Assembly (NCBI GenBank): GCA_023251455.1
Contig: JAHEYT010000035.1
Location: forward strand, 47,987 to 111,986
Reading direction: 5' to 3'
Length of the DNA: 64,000 bases
DNA from: Bacteroidota bacterium
Lineage (GTDB): Bacteria > Bacteroidota > Bacteroidia > Bacteroidales > Prolixibacteraceae
Shown here piece by piece: positions 1 through 8,463 of the stretch (the stretch's first letter is position 1; every line of letters begins with the position of its first letter). Made by a program: the position numbers and the translations under genes. Below the pieces are notes generated by a model. That model did no database searches and was not told the origin of the DNA. It saw nothing but the letters and a program-made list of their open reading frames with translations.

Positions 1-94
1 TGATGTCTTCCTTCCGGTTTTATCATACTTTTTTCAATTCCTGAAATTTGATACTAAGTAATTAGAATAATATAATGTTGTAGTGAATTTTTGT

Positions 95-184
95 CACCCC
101 TAAATCCCCTAGAGGGGACTTTGCTCATTCCTAATCGGTTCCGTTATTCACAGCCAGAGCCCCTTCTGGGGTTTGGGGTAAAAA
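95..184. repeat. Imperfect inverted-repeat intergenic element
   Basis: Two arms, about 95-126 and 152-184, are imperfect reverse complements. Each carries a small inner palindrome of the form CCCCTAGAGGGG or CCCCTTCTGGGG. The element lies just downstream of the methyltransferase stop. It resembles the short palindromic elements scattered between genes in Bacteroidota. It could serve as a transcription end for the minus-strand operon, but there is no clean T-run. No coding sequence is visible in bases 1-210. Confidence 0.5.
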
Positions 185-210
185 ATGCGACTCCAAATAG
201 TTTACAGTAC

Positions 211-951
211 TTATTTGTCTTTCAGACAAGTTAAAACCAATGGCAAGCTCGTTGCTTTTAGAGGTTCTCGATTAAAACTGCCGAAGAATTCAATGGATGT
301 GAATCCAGCTTCTTCCAATAATTCCTGAAGTTTATTTTGCCTGATGGCATAGAGTTTAGTGGAGTTTTTAATTTCCTGACCAGTTGATTTGACTATCAGT
401 TTTGTATTGAAATCAATCAATCCTGATTCATCGCCAAACTCATAATTTCGTTCAAAACGGATGTGCTCGTTGTCAATTAATGGAAGCGTTTTTACCTGAT
501 TTTCGTGAATATACAGATAATTCAAAATTTGGATGGTAAGTTTTCCTTCAGGGGATAGAACCTTGAAGGCGGCTTGAATAAATTTCCGAATATCCTCGTC
601 GTTCAGTAAATGAACCAGCGTGTTTCCGAAGCAGATAACTGTATCGAAATAGGCTTCCGGAAATCGTTCGTTGATTTGGCGCATATCCAATTGTTCAAAT
701 ACCGGAAACATAGACTCTTCCTGTTTGGTTTTCTGCGCAATCTGAATCATTTGAGGATCAAAATCGAATGCCCAGGTTGGAAAACCGAAATGGGTGAGGG
801 CAAACGCCAACTCACCTGTGGCGCAGCCAACATCCAATACCCGTGCTCCATTGTAAGGAAGAACATGCCTCAGAAATTCGATTTGTGCCGGGTTGAACGG
901 AAAAATATGTTGATAGTGTGGGGCAATGCTGGTGTAAAATTGTGAAGACAT
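211..951 (-). CDS. Class I SAM-dependent methyltransferase
   Basis: 246 aa soluble protein with the Rossmann methyltransferase fold. Motif I is VLDVGCATGELA near residue 40, an acidic residue follows at the end of the second strand (AFDFDPQM), and a motif IV-like VICFGNTLVHL follows about 45 residues later. It should transfer a methyl group from S-adenosylmethionine to a small molecule or protein; the substrate cannot be read from the sequence. It is the last gene of a minus-strand series after the 7TM-HD protein and a CPBP protein, with only 24 bp to the CPBP gene. The length is normal for small-molecule methyltransferases. Confidence 0.85.
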   Translation of the reverse strand: MSSQFYTSIAPHYQHIFPFNPAQIEFLRHVLPYNGARVLDVGCATGELAFALTHFGFPTWAFDFDPQMIQIAQKTKQEESMFPVFEQLDMRQINERFPEAYFDTVICFGNTLVHLLNDEDIRKFIQAAFKVLSPEGKLTIQILNYLYIHENQVKTLPLIDNEHIRFERNYEFGDESGLIDFNTKLIVKSTGQEIKNSTKLYAIRQNKLQELLEEAGFTSIEFFGSFNREPLKATSLPLVLTCLKDK

Positions 952-975
952 AAAATATCTGTAAATGGTTATTAT

Positions 976-1467
976 TTAGAGATTAGCCTTATCAGCTATA
1001 GCTGCTATGAAGAAAGCCAATCCGTTTCTTAAGGAATGAATTAATGTAGTTGACCAAAATGCTATTTTGGGTGTTTTGCTGTAGAAAAAATAGGTATATC
1101 CCAGGATTAATCCTACAGAAAATGCAAAAATCATATATTGTAAGCTATAAGTATGACATAGTCCAAACACGATTGCTGAAGTAAAAATATAAAGCCCATA
1201 TTTGTTTCTTGTCAAATTCCATTTTTGTATAAGCCAAAAGGGTAAGTATTGATTCATTAAGGTTTCAAGGATAGGCACCAAAACAATAATTAAAAACCAT
1301 GAACTGACATCTGGCCCATTGGTGCTATCTGACGGTTTGTCGGCCCAAAATAAAAGAGGTAAAACACAAAGGACAATCAGAAATGAAGAAATATAAAACG
1401 CAACGATCTGGACCCAATATGGTTTTCGCTTTAGTTTTAATGTCATTCTCCAAACCATAGATTTCAT
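976..1467 (-). CDS. CPBP-family (CAAX protease-like) membrane protein, degenerate first motif
   Basis: 163 aa with about four hydrophobic segments. The family's second and third motifs are present as FGLCHTYSLQ (FxxxH) and LIHSLRNGLAF (HxxxN/R). The first motif, normally EExxxR, reads ETLMNQ, so the second glutamate and the arginine are missing. CPBP proteins are intramembrane glutamic proteases or inert relatives linked to prenyl-protein processing and bacteriocin immunity. The altered first motif makes proteolysis uncertain. It lies between the methyltransferase and the 7TM-HD gene on the same strand. Confidence 0.7.
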   Translation of the reverse strand: MKSMVWRMTLKLKRKPYWVQIVAFYISSFLIVLCVLPLLFWADKPSDSTNGPDVSSWFLIIVLVPILETLMNQYLPFWLIQKWNLTRNKYGLYIFTSAIVFGLCHTYSLQYMIFAFSVGLILGYTYFFYSKTPKIAFWSTTLIHSLRNGLAFFIAAIADKANL

Positions 1468-1515
1468 TCTTTTATTCTATTTGAGGTAATCAATTTAGAA
1501 ATGATTGAGTCGAAG

Positions 1516-3579
1516 TTATTTTGGATACTCAATTCGTACATGATAAATACTGACCAGTTTATCGAGCAAGGTGCTTTTCAGGATTGTAATATCACGCAAA
1601 GTCAGATCGGCATCGATCAGCTGGTTCGATTTGATTTTTTGTTCAACCAAATTTTCTATCATTTCACTAAATGTGGCTGCCGATTTTTCCTTTAGACTGT
1701 GCGCCGTGGCTTCAACTCCATCGACAAGCATCAATACAGCCATTTCTTTGCTATGTGGCAATGGCCCGGGATACGAGAAAAGGGTGGTGTCAACCTCCAT
1801 TCCCGGATTTTCTATCTGATACTTCTTGTAAAAATAATTGGATTGCGTTGTTCCGTGATGTGTTGTGATGAACGAAATCAGAACTTCAGGCAATTTGTAT
1901 TTTCGGGCAAGCTGGACTCCGTATGTTACGTGATCAATAATGATGACAGCGCTCTTCAGATAATCCAAACTATCATGCGGATTCATGCCAGCTACCTGGT
2001 TTTCGATAAAATAATCCGATTTGTAGGTTTTTCCAATGTCGTGGTACAATGCTCCTGCATATACTAAATATGGGTTCCCCCCAATGCGTTGAATAACTGC
2101 TTCAGCCAGGTTTGCAACCTGAAGTGAATGTTGAAAGGTTCCCGGAGCTTCCTCGGCGAGCTTGCGTAACAATGGCTGATTGGTGTTCGATAGTTCTATA
2201 AGTGTAACGTCAGACACAAATCCGAATATTTTTTCAAATATATAAATGAGCGGATATGTGATGAAAATGAAAAAGCTGCTGAAACCAAACCATTTGAGGG
2301 TAGTCCAGTTAATGGTTTTTAAACTGCCCTCCTGAACCAAAGCCAGGGCAACATATACAATTGAATACGCCAGAAATACCCAAAACCCAGAAAGTACAAT
2401 GTGCGATCGTTTATGCAGTTTGTTCAGGCTGAAAACAGCAATAATACCGGCGATCATCTGCAAAATAATAAATTCATAGCTGTTTGGAGCAAAATAACCA
2501 ATAAGTAAGGTGGTGATCATCAAGGAGAAAATGGCAGTTCGCGAATCGAAAAATATCCGAACCAAAATTGGCAGTATAGCCATGGGAACTATGTAGATGC
2601 TGATTGTCTCTATTTTGGTTGCAATAGCGGCCATGAAAACCATGATCACAATCATCAGGATGATAAAGGTCAGTTTTCGTTTATGGTCGAATAATTCGCG
2701 GCGATAAAAAATTAAATACAGGAACATCAGGGCAATTAGTGCGGAAATGATAACAATGCGGCCTGCTAAAACCAGAAAATATTCGATGTTGTCGCCACGT
2801 TTAGTCTCGTAAGTTTTTTTCAGCGATTCGAGAATGATATATTTTTCGGCACCCACTAAATCGCCCTGAAAGATGATTCGTTCGCCTGCCTGAATCATTC
2901 CTTTGGTTGAAGAAAGTTCATCGAGCAGCTGTTTACGTTCATTTTGATTAAGCTTTTCATCAAAACTCAGATTTTCGGTTATATAATCGCTTAAATTTAG
3001 TTTTTGAATCAGATCCGGATAATATTTGCCAGTCAGTTTTCGAATGGTGTCATTCAATTCCAGATAGGCCGTTTTGATGGAATGTAGCTTTTCTAGAGGA
3101 ATCTTGATGGCTTTATTTCCCCTGATTTGCCTGATTTCCGACTTCCCGTTCAATTCCGGATAAGAGCTGATGGATTGAGACAGAATTCCCGAATCGTACA
3201 TATTTTGCAGGATTTCAGGAAAAGTTGAAATCGATTTTATTGTTTTAAGTTCTGGATGGGTATCAGTCAATTTGGATAAGCTGGCAGAAAATTCTTTGAT
3301 TTTGGTCGTTTCAACTAAAGTGTCTAATGTGAAGTATGGGAGGTAAGTAGTTAGTAACGAGTCGTTTTCTAGTTTTATTTCAGCATCAGTTTTCAGAATT
3401 GCAAAGTTGAACGGAGCAATCAGGGTTTCATGCCTCCATGGACTTCCCTTCTGAAATTCGTATTTGAAGCGGCTTTCACCCGGAAATACAAAAAAGATCA
3501 AGCCAATACCGGCAACAAATACCATTAATAGATAAAAAAGATGGTATGAATGGTTCAGTTGGGTTAATAACTTTTTCAT
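1516..3579 (-). CDS. 7TM-HD family phosphohydrolase (PgpH-like, probable c-di-AMP phosphodiesterase)
   Basis: 687 aa. Order: one N-terminal membrane helix, a long extracytoplasmic 7TMR-HDED domain, a seven-helix membrane block and a cytoplasmic HD domain. The HD domain carries the metal site GALYHDIGK near residue 515 and later TTHHGT. PgpH proteins of this architecture hydrolyse cyclic di-AMP. I chose the ATG at 3579 because the longer frame back to 3693 has no membrane-protein start and would overlap the divergent gene's leader; the chosen start gives MKKLLTQLNHSYH followed at once by a membrane helix. It is first in a minus-strand series with the CPBP and methyltransferase genes. Confidence 0.85.
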   Translation of the reverse strand: MKKLLTQLNHSYHLFYLLMVFVAGIGLIFFVFPGESRFKYEFQKGSPWRHETLIAPFNFAILKTDAEIKLENDSLLTTYLPYFTLDTLVETTKIKEFSASLSKLTDTHPELKTIKSISTFPEILQNMYDSGILSQSISSYPELNGKSEIRQIRGNKAIKIPLEKLHSIKTAYLELNDTIRKLTGKYYPDLIQKLNLSDYITENLSFDEKLNQNERKQLLDELSSTKGMIQAGERIIFQGDLVGAEKYIILESLKKTYETKRGDNIEYFLVLAGRIVIISALIALMFLYLIFYRRELFDHKRKLTFIILMIVIMVFMAAIATKIETISIYIVPMAILPILVRIFFDSRTAIFSLMITTLLIGYFAPNSYEFIILQMIAGIIAVFSLNKLHKRSHIVLSGFWVFLAYSIVYVALALVQEGSLKTINWTTLKWFGFSSFFIFITYPLIYIFEKIFGFVSDVTLIELSNTNQPLLRKLAEEAPGTFQHSLQVANLAEAVIQRIGGNPYLVYAGALYHDIGKTYKSDYFIENQVAGMNPHDSLDYLKSAVIIIDHVTYGVQLARKYKLPEVLISFITTHHGTTQSNYFYKKYQIENPGMEVDTTLFSYPGPLPHSKEMAVLMLVDGVEATAHSLKEKSAATFSEMIENLVEQKIKSNQLIDADLTLRDITILKSTLLDKLVSIYHVRIEYPK

Positions 3580-3607
3580 AAGTTCTGGATTTTGAAAACC
3601 GCTGCAA

Positions 3608-3638
3608 TTTAGAAAGTAACTGTTAAGTTTTATCTTTG
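3608..3638 (+). promoter_or_regulatory. Putative Bacteroidota promoter for the NlpC/P60 gene
   Basis: A -7 box TATCTTTG lies at 3631-3638. A TTTA -33 box, one mismatch from TTTG, lies 19 bp upstream. It points toward the NlpC/P60 gene and predicts a leader of roughly 95 nt. It sits in the intergenic region shared with the divergent 7TM-HD gene. Confidence 0.45.
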
Positions 3639-3741
3639 ATAAACTAAAATTAATAAAATCTTCGAAGTTTCGGGCAATCGGAGTATTTTGCATCGGTTTT
3701 GTGAATTCGCCAGATTGAACGCTCCAATAATATTTTACACT

Positions 3742-4530
3742 ATGAATTACGGCATTTCAGGTTTGAGTATTATTCCTGTTCGCAGGGAACCATCGGAACA
3801 AAGCGAAATGATAACCCAGATTTTATATGGCGAGCATTTCATCGTCAACGAAATTATGCTTGGTTGGGCCCATGTGAAACTGGCTTTTGATGGTTGCGAT
3901 GGTTGGGTCGATATGAAAATGATCACACCGCTTCCTGAAAAGTCGTATCAGAAAATTGACCACGCTCCATTTGCCGTTAGTACCGATATTTTCAATATTA
4001 TTCCGGTTAACGCAGAACAGACAATGATGATTGTTGCCGGAAGTACACTGCCTTGCTGGCGCCCTTATCTGAAAGAGTTCTCAATTCAGTATGAAGTTTT
4101 TCAATACAGCGGCAATTTCACTTACCGCAAGCCGCCTAATGTGAGGAAAGTGATGATCGATCAGGCATTAAAATATTTCAATGCACCGTATTTATGGGGT
4201 GGTCGTTCGCCTTTGGGAATTGATTGCTCAGGACTTACTCAGATTATCTACAAAATGGCAGGATATGCTATCCCACGCGATGCCAGTCAACAGGTTCACT
4301 GCGGAAAAGCGCTCAGTTTTGTTGAGGAAACTAAGCCTGGAGATCTCGCTTTTTTTGATGACGACGAAGGCCGGATTGTCCATGTAGGCATTATCTGGGA
4401 AAAGAATAAAATTATTCATGCTTCGGGACAGGTGCGAATCGATAATGTTGATCAGTTTGGAATTTTTAATGTTGATACCAAACGATACACGCATCAAATG
4501 CGCGTGATGAAACGGATTATTAAGGATTAG
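3742..4530 (+). CDS. C40-family (NlpC/P60) peptidoglycan endopeptidase with SH3-like domains
   Basis: 262 aa. The N-terminal half holds an SH3b-like region (YGISGLSIIPVRREP... and GWVDMKMI) as in the gamma-D-glutamyl-L-diamino acid endopeptidases of Bacteroides. The C-terminal NlpC/P60 domain has the catalytic cysteine in GIDCSGL (Cys162), the histidine in IVHVGI (His214) and a third polar site in IIHASG. It would cut the stem peptide of peptidoglycan fragments. No signal peptide is visible, so it probably acts on recycled muropeptides in the cytoplasm. The start at 3742 (MNYGISGLSIIPVR) matches the family; the frame opens 54 bp earlier at 3688 but that extension looks non-coding. Confidence 0.88.
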   Translation: MNYGISGLSIIPVRREPSEQSEMITQILYGEHFIVNEIMLGWAHVKLAFDGCDGWVDMKMITPLPEKSYQKIDHAPFAVSTDIFNIIPVNAEQTMMIVAGSTLPCWRPYLKEFSIQYEVFQYSGNFTYRKPPNVRKVMIDQALKYFNAPYLWGGRSPLGIDCSGLTQIIYKMAGYAIPRDASQQVHCGKALSFVEETKPGDLAFFDDDEGRIVHVGIIWEKNKIIHASGQVRIDNVDQFGIFNVDTKRYTHQMRVMKRIIKD

Positions 4531-4568
4531 ATGATTTGAAAATTTGAAGATTTGCAAATGAGACTTGC

Positions 4569-4631
4569 GGGTTAAATTGCTAAATGGTTAGCATGGTTAG
4601 TTAACAATTCAGCAATTAAACAATTTAACCG
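4569..4631. repeat. AT-rich imperfect inverted repeat
   Basis: The sequence GGTTAAATTG near 4570 and CAATTTAACC near 4621 form the ends of an imperfect palindrome between the NlpC/P60 and Nudix genes. It may act as a weak terminator. No coding potential is seen. Confidence 0.35.
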
Positions 4632-4690
4632 TTTTTCAACTCCGAACTTTAGGCACTTCGAATTCCGAACTCATAATTTATAACTCATAA

Positions 4691-5110
4691 ATGTTCACCT
4701 ATTCTTATCCCCGTCCGGCAGTTACTGTTGATGCCATTTTAGTCAGTCCTCAGAATTCAGTTTTGTTGATTGAACGAGGTCGTGAACCTTTCAAAGGTAA
4801 ATGGGCGCTTCCGGGTGGATTCATCGACATGGATGAAGAGCTTGAAACTGCCTGCCAACGTGAGTTGGAAGAAGAAACTGGTCTAAAGATGGGGGAGTTG
4901 AAGCAATTTCGTGCCTATGGCGGAGTAAATCGTGATCCGCGTCACCGCACTATTTCAGTGCTTTTTTATGCTTTTACTGAAGACGAATTAGCTGCTTGTG
5001 CAGGCGATGATGCAGCCAATGCACGATGGTTTCCGCTCAATCAACTTCCAGAGCTGGCTTTCGACCATCGTCAGATTCTGGAGGAATTTAAAGCAGGGGT
5101 ATTGAAATAA
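4691..5110 (+). CDS. Nudix hydrolase
   Basis: 139 aa. The Nudix box runs from Gly42 to Gly64 with the pattern GX5EX7REXXEEXG fully kept (GGFIDMDEE then CQRELEEETG). The length and the preceding KWALPGG fit the small ADP-ribose pyrophosphatase/MutT-like class, which hydrolyses nucleoside diphosphate derivatives linked to another moiety. The exact substrate is unknown. It is followed by a strong bidirectional terminator shared with fabD. Confidence 0.9.
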   Translation: MFTYSYPRPAVTVDAILVSPQNSVLLIERGREPFKGKWALPGGFIDMDEELETACQRELEEETGLKMGELKQFRAYGGVNRDPRHRTISVLFYAFTEDELAACAGDDAANARWFPLNQLPELAFDHRQILEEFKAGVLK

Positions 5111-5126
5111 ATATCCGATACAACAT

Positions 5127-5161
5127 AAAAAAGACTGTCAGCACATTGCCGACAGTCTTTT
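5127..5161. terminator. Bidirectional intrinsic terminator between Nudix gene and fabD
   Basis: A perfect 9-bp stem (AAGACTGTC at 5131-5139 and GACAGTCTT at 5151-5159) has A-runs on the left and T-runs on the right. It can stop transcription of both convergent genes. Confidence 0.85.
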
Positions 5162-5190
5162 ACTATTTTCGATTGACTAATTTCTAATGA

Positions 5191-6075
5191 CTATTCGAAG
5201 CTTTGCACTCCTGCAACTTCAGCAGTTTTGTCAACTTTCTTAATTAATCCCTGAAGTACTTTTCCAGGACCAATTTCGGTAAATAAAGTAGCGCCGCCTT
5301 CAATCATGTTTTTTGCAGTCTGTGTCCATCTTACTGGAGCAGTTAACTGAGAAATCAGGTTCTTTTTAATCACTTCCGGATCGCTTGTAGGAGACGCATT
5401 TACATTCTGGTAAATCGGGCAAACAGGAGTTGAAAATGGTGTTGCTTCAATAGCAGCAGCCAATTCTTCTCGTGCAGGTTCCATCAGTGGTGAGTGGAAA
5501 GCACCGCCAACAGCCAATTTCAAAGCACGTTTGGCGCCACGGGCAGTCATAGCTTCGCAGGCTTTGTCGATACCGGCAAACGAACCTGAAATAACCAATT
5601 GTCCTGGACAGTTGTAGTTTGCAGGTACAACCACATCATCGATCGAAGCACAAACTTCTTCAACAATCTCGTCATCCAGTCCAACGATAGCAGCCATGGT
5701 TGATGGTTCAGCTTCGCAAGCTTTCTGCATGGCTTGTGCACGCTTTGAAACCAGACGAAGGCCATCTTCAAAACTCAAAGCACCGTTTGCAACCAAGGCC
5801 GAGAATTCTCCCAAGGAGTGACCGGCAACCATTTCAGGTTGAAAGTTTTCCAACGTTTTTGCCAGTAAAACTGAGTGCAAAAAGATAGCTGGTTGTGTTA
5901 CTTTGGTTTGTTTTAAATCTTCGTCAGTTCCATCGAACATGATGTCCGTAATCCGGAAACCTAAAATTTCATTGGCTTTTTCGAAAAGTTCTTTGGCCAA
6001 AGGCGATTTTTCGTACAGGTCTTTACCCATTCCAGGGTATTGTGCACCCTGTCCTGGAAATACATATGCTTTCAT
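5191..6075 (-). CDS. fabD: Malonyl-CoA:ACP transacylase
   Basis: 294 aa, the usual length. It carries the nucleophile elbow AGHSLGE (Ser87), the N-terminal FPGQGAQ, and the catalytic histidine in GAFHSPLM (His194). It loads malonyl groups from CoA onto acyl carrier protein for fatty acid elongation in the cytoplasm. A -7 box TATATTTG reads on the minus strand at 6102-6109, so it may have its own promoter just after the upstream PLP enzyme gene. Confidence 0.96.
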   Translation of the reverse strand: MKAYVFPGQGAQYPGMGKDLYEKSPLAKELFEKANEILGFRITDIMFDGTDEDLKQTKVTQPAIFLHSVLLAKTLENFQPEMVAGHSLGEFSALVANGALSFEDGLRLVSKRAQAMQKACEAEPSTMAAIVGLDDEIVEEVCASIDDVVVPANYNCPGQLVISGSFAGIDKACEAMTARGAKRALKLAVGGAFHSPLMEPAREELAAAIEATPFSTPVCPIYQNVNASPTSDPEVIKKNLISQLTAPVRWTQTAKNMIEGGATLFTEIGPGKVLQGLIKKVDKTAEVAGVQSFE

Positions 6076-6114
6076 CTGTTATGTTTTAAATTTACAGGCG
6101 GCAAATATACAACT

Positions 6115-7317
6115 TTATTCAATTACGCCCTCTTCCCTGCAAATATCAAGAATCGAATTCAGGCTGTTCGAAATGTCATTATCGAGGCCGACTGAGAAGC
6201 GAACCAAACCTTGTGATAGTCCCATTTGTTGCTGAACTGAATCAGGAATTTCAGAAGAAGTGCTTTTTCCGGAGCAACTGAAAAGCGTTTTGAAATAGCC
6301 CAGACTAACCGCCAGATAACCAACATCGGCCTGTTGCATCTTTTGCATCACTTGGTTGGCTTTGGCAACAGTACCAAAATCGATAGCAAGCATTCCGCCG
6401 AAACCATATTCTTCGTTCATCAGTGATTTATGCAATTCGTGCTGTGGGTGATTTTCAAGTCCCGGATACGAAAGCTTCAGGCCAGCCTGTGATAATTCAC
6501 GAGCCAGAAACATGGCATTCTTGCTGTGCTGACGAATGCGCAAATGCAAGGTATGAAGGTTTTTGTGGATTGACGCCGTACGCATAGGATCCAGAACCGG
6601 TCCTAAAAGCATGGCTGTTCCGTTGTTTACATTCGACAGATCATCAACAAATTGTTTCGTTCCGCAAATGGCTCCGGCCACACAATCATTTTTACCATTG
6701 ATGAACTTGGTCATGCTGTAAACCACAATGTCAGCCCCAAGTCGGGCAGGCGACATGATCATGGGTGTGAACGTATTGTCGACCATCAAAAGTGCATTGT
6801 TTTGATGTGCAATTTTCGCCAGTTCGGGAATATCAGAGACCTGCAACAGGGGATTGGTCACACTTTCAGTATAAATTAGCTTTGTATTAGGCCTGATGGC
6901 GGCTTCAACCTGGTCAAGCCGGGTGACGTCGACAAAACTGACGTCGATGTTGAACTTGGGAAGGTAGTTTTTCAGGAAAGCATACGTTCCGCCATAAGTG
7001 GTTACCGAAGTAATAATGTGGTCGCCTGCGCTGCAGATTTGGAGTAGTGAACAGGTGATCGCAGCCATTCCGGATGCGGTAATCCACGCCGATTCGGTAT
7101 CTTCCATTGCAGCCATTGCTTCTGCAAGGTATTTATTGGTTGGATTCCAGTGTCTTGAGTAAAGAAAGCAACCCTCGGTGTGTCCCAGAAAAGTTTCTTC
7201 CATGTCATCGGCATGGAGAAATGTAAAGGTCGATGAATCGGTGATGGACGGATTTACACCGCCAAATTCGCCAAATTGTTTGAGATGCTGAATGTTTGAA
7301 GCCGGATCGAATTTCAT
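6115..7317 (-). CDS. Cys/Met-metabolism PLP-dependent enzyme (cystathionine gamma-synthase / methionine gamma-lyase family)
   Basis: 400 aa from the start at 7317 (MKFDPASNIQ); an ATG three codons upstream at 7326 is the alternative. Family marks: YSRHWNPTNKYLAEAMA near the N-terminus, the phosphate-binding ASGMAAI, DNTFTPM, and the PLP lysine in VVYSMTKFINGKND. It acts on sulfur amino acids or their homoserine esters by beta or gamma elimination or replacement. The active-site cysteine typical of true methionine gamma-lyases is a glycine here (TYGGTYAF instead of YGCTF), so a synthase or general lyase role is more likely. Exact activity is not settled. Confidence 0.85.
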   Translation of the reverse strand: MKFDPASNIQHLKQFGEFGGVNPSITDSSTFTFLHADDMEETFLGHTEGCFLYSRHWNPTNKYLAEAMAAMEDTESAWITASGMAAITCSLLQICSAGDHIITSVTTYGGTYAFLKNYLPKFNIDVSFVDVTRLDQVEAAIRPNTKLIYTESVTNPLLQVSDIPELAKIAHQNNALLMVDNTFTPMIMSPARLGADIVVYSMTKFINGKNDCVAGAICGTKQFVDDLSNVNNGTAMLLGPVLDPMRTASIHKNLHTLHLRIRQHSKNAMFLARELSQAGLKLSYPGLENHPQHELHKSLMNEEYGFGGMLAIDFGTVAKANQVMQKMQQADVGYLAVSLGYFKTLFSCSGKSTSSEIPDSVQQQMGLSQGLVRFSVGLDNDISNSLNSILDICREEGVIE

Positions 7318-7407
7318 AAGTATCATGTTTTAGTTTCCCTATAAAGTTAGGCTTCAGGAAACTGGCACGACATGATTTTATTCAAGTATAACAGCTATTG
7401 TATAACA

Positions 7408-8463
7408 TCAGGGGAGGTAAATCACTCCTCCGGAATGGTCATGATCGGCTCCGGTGACAGATTTCAGGCAATTCGCTTCCTCCCGGAGACGGAGAACTCC
7501 CAGAAAAGCGAAAATGATGGCCTCTTTGAAATCAATAATCTGCGACGAAGGCACAATGGTTTTATGCTTTGTTTTTTCGCTGAATAATTCAATGAGGAAA
7601 ACATTGTGGGCGCCACCGCCGGTAATCAGCATTCTTCCTTTGGGATATTGGTCAACGGCAAGACTTAGTTGGTCCGAAACGTGTTCGTAAAGCGTCCGGA
7701 GTGCGTCAACTGGCGACAATTGAAATGAATTAATCAGGGGAAGGAATTCTTCTTCGAACCATTCGCGGCCTAGTGATTTGGGCCCTTTGTGCTGATAAAA
7801 TTCAAGGTCGTTCAATAAACGGAGTAATTCTTCCTGAACCCGTCCGGTACGTCCGTAATTGCCATCGAGATCGTATTCGTAACCTAATTCTTTGATAAAT
7901 TGGTTAAACGCCATGTTGGCCGGACAAATGTCAAATGCCCGCCGTTCGCCATCTTCGCGAAACGAAATATTGGCAATTCCACCCAGGTTCAGGCAAAAAT
8001 CATAATCGCCAAAAAGCAGTTCATCGCCAATTGGAACCAGGGGAGCGCCCTGACCTTTCAACGCTACATCCAGTGTCCTGAAATCACAAGCGGTTGGCAG
8101 TCCCGAATAGGCAGCAATTGATGCGCCGTTACCGATTTGCACAGTTAATTTATTTAGGGGCTGATGAAAAATGGTGTGGCCGTGCGACGAAACCAAATTG
8201 GGTTTTCGAGGAAGGTCAGTACAAAATTCGGTTACTTGTTTCCCGATAAATTTCCCGAAATCATTGTTCAGAAAGGCGAAGTCAAGAGCATTTAATTCAG
8301 TAGCAGTTGAGAGTTTGGTAACCCATTTATGCGAATATGGAATAGTCAGTGCTTTAATAATCTCATAATTCCACGATTGGTCGAAAGTAAAACGACAAGC
8401 AACCAGATCCAAACCATCAAGCGAGGTTCCCGACATTACTCCGATGCTGACATAGCTTTGCAT
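7408..8463 (-). CDS. anmK: Anhydro-N-acetylmuramic acid kinase
   Basis: 351 aa. The family signature GVMSGTSLDGLDL lies at the N-terminus, followed by the ATPase-fold motifs NLGGIANISF and LITGGGAHNVFL. It phosphorylates and hydrolyses 1,6-anhydro-MurNAc from cell-wall turnover to MurNAc-6-phosphate. Its start codon overlaps the stop of the upstream M23 peptidase gene by one base (TAATG), so the two are translationally coupled; both serve peptidoglycan metabolism. Confidence 0.95.
   Translation of the reverse strand: MQSYVSIGVMSGTSLDGLDLVACRFTFDQSWNYEIIKALTIPYSHKWVTKLSTATELNALDFAFLNNDFGKFIGKQVTEFCTDLPRKPNLVSSHGHTIFHQPLNKLTVQIGNGASIAAYSGLPTACDFRTLDVALKGQGAPLVPIGDELLFGDYDFCLNLGGIANISFREDGERRAFDICPANMAFNQFIKELGYEYDLDGNYGRTGRVQEELLRLLNDLEFYQHKGPKSLGREWFEEEFLPLINSFQLSPVDALRTLYEHVSDQLSLAVDQYPKGRMLITGGGAHNVFLIELFSEKTKHKTIVPSSQIIDFKEAIIFAFLGVLRLREEANCLKSVTGADHDHSGGVIYLP

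Noticed and set aside
3580..3693. Upstream extension of the 7TM-HD protein frame
   Set aside because: It lacks any membrane-protein start and overlaps the divergent gene's control region; the ATG at 3579 precedes a clean membrane helix.
7350..7368. TGGCACGACATGATT, a half match to a sigma-54 promoter on the plus strand
   Set aside because: The -12 element is missing and both flanking genes are on the minus strand.
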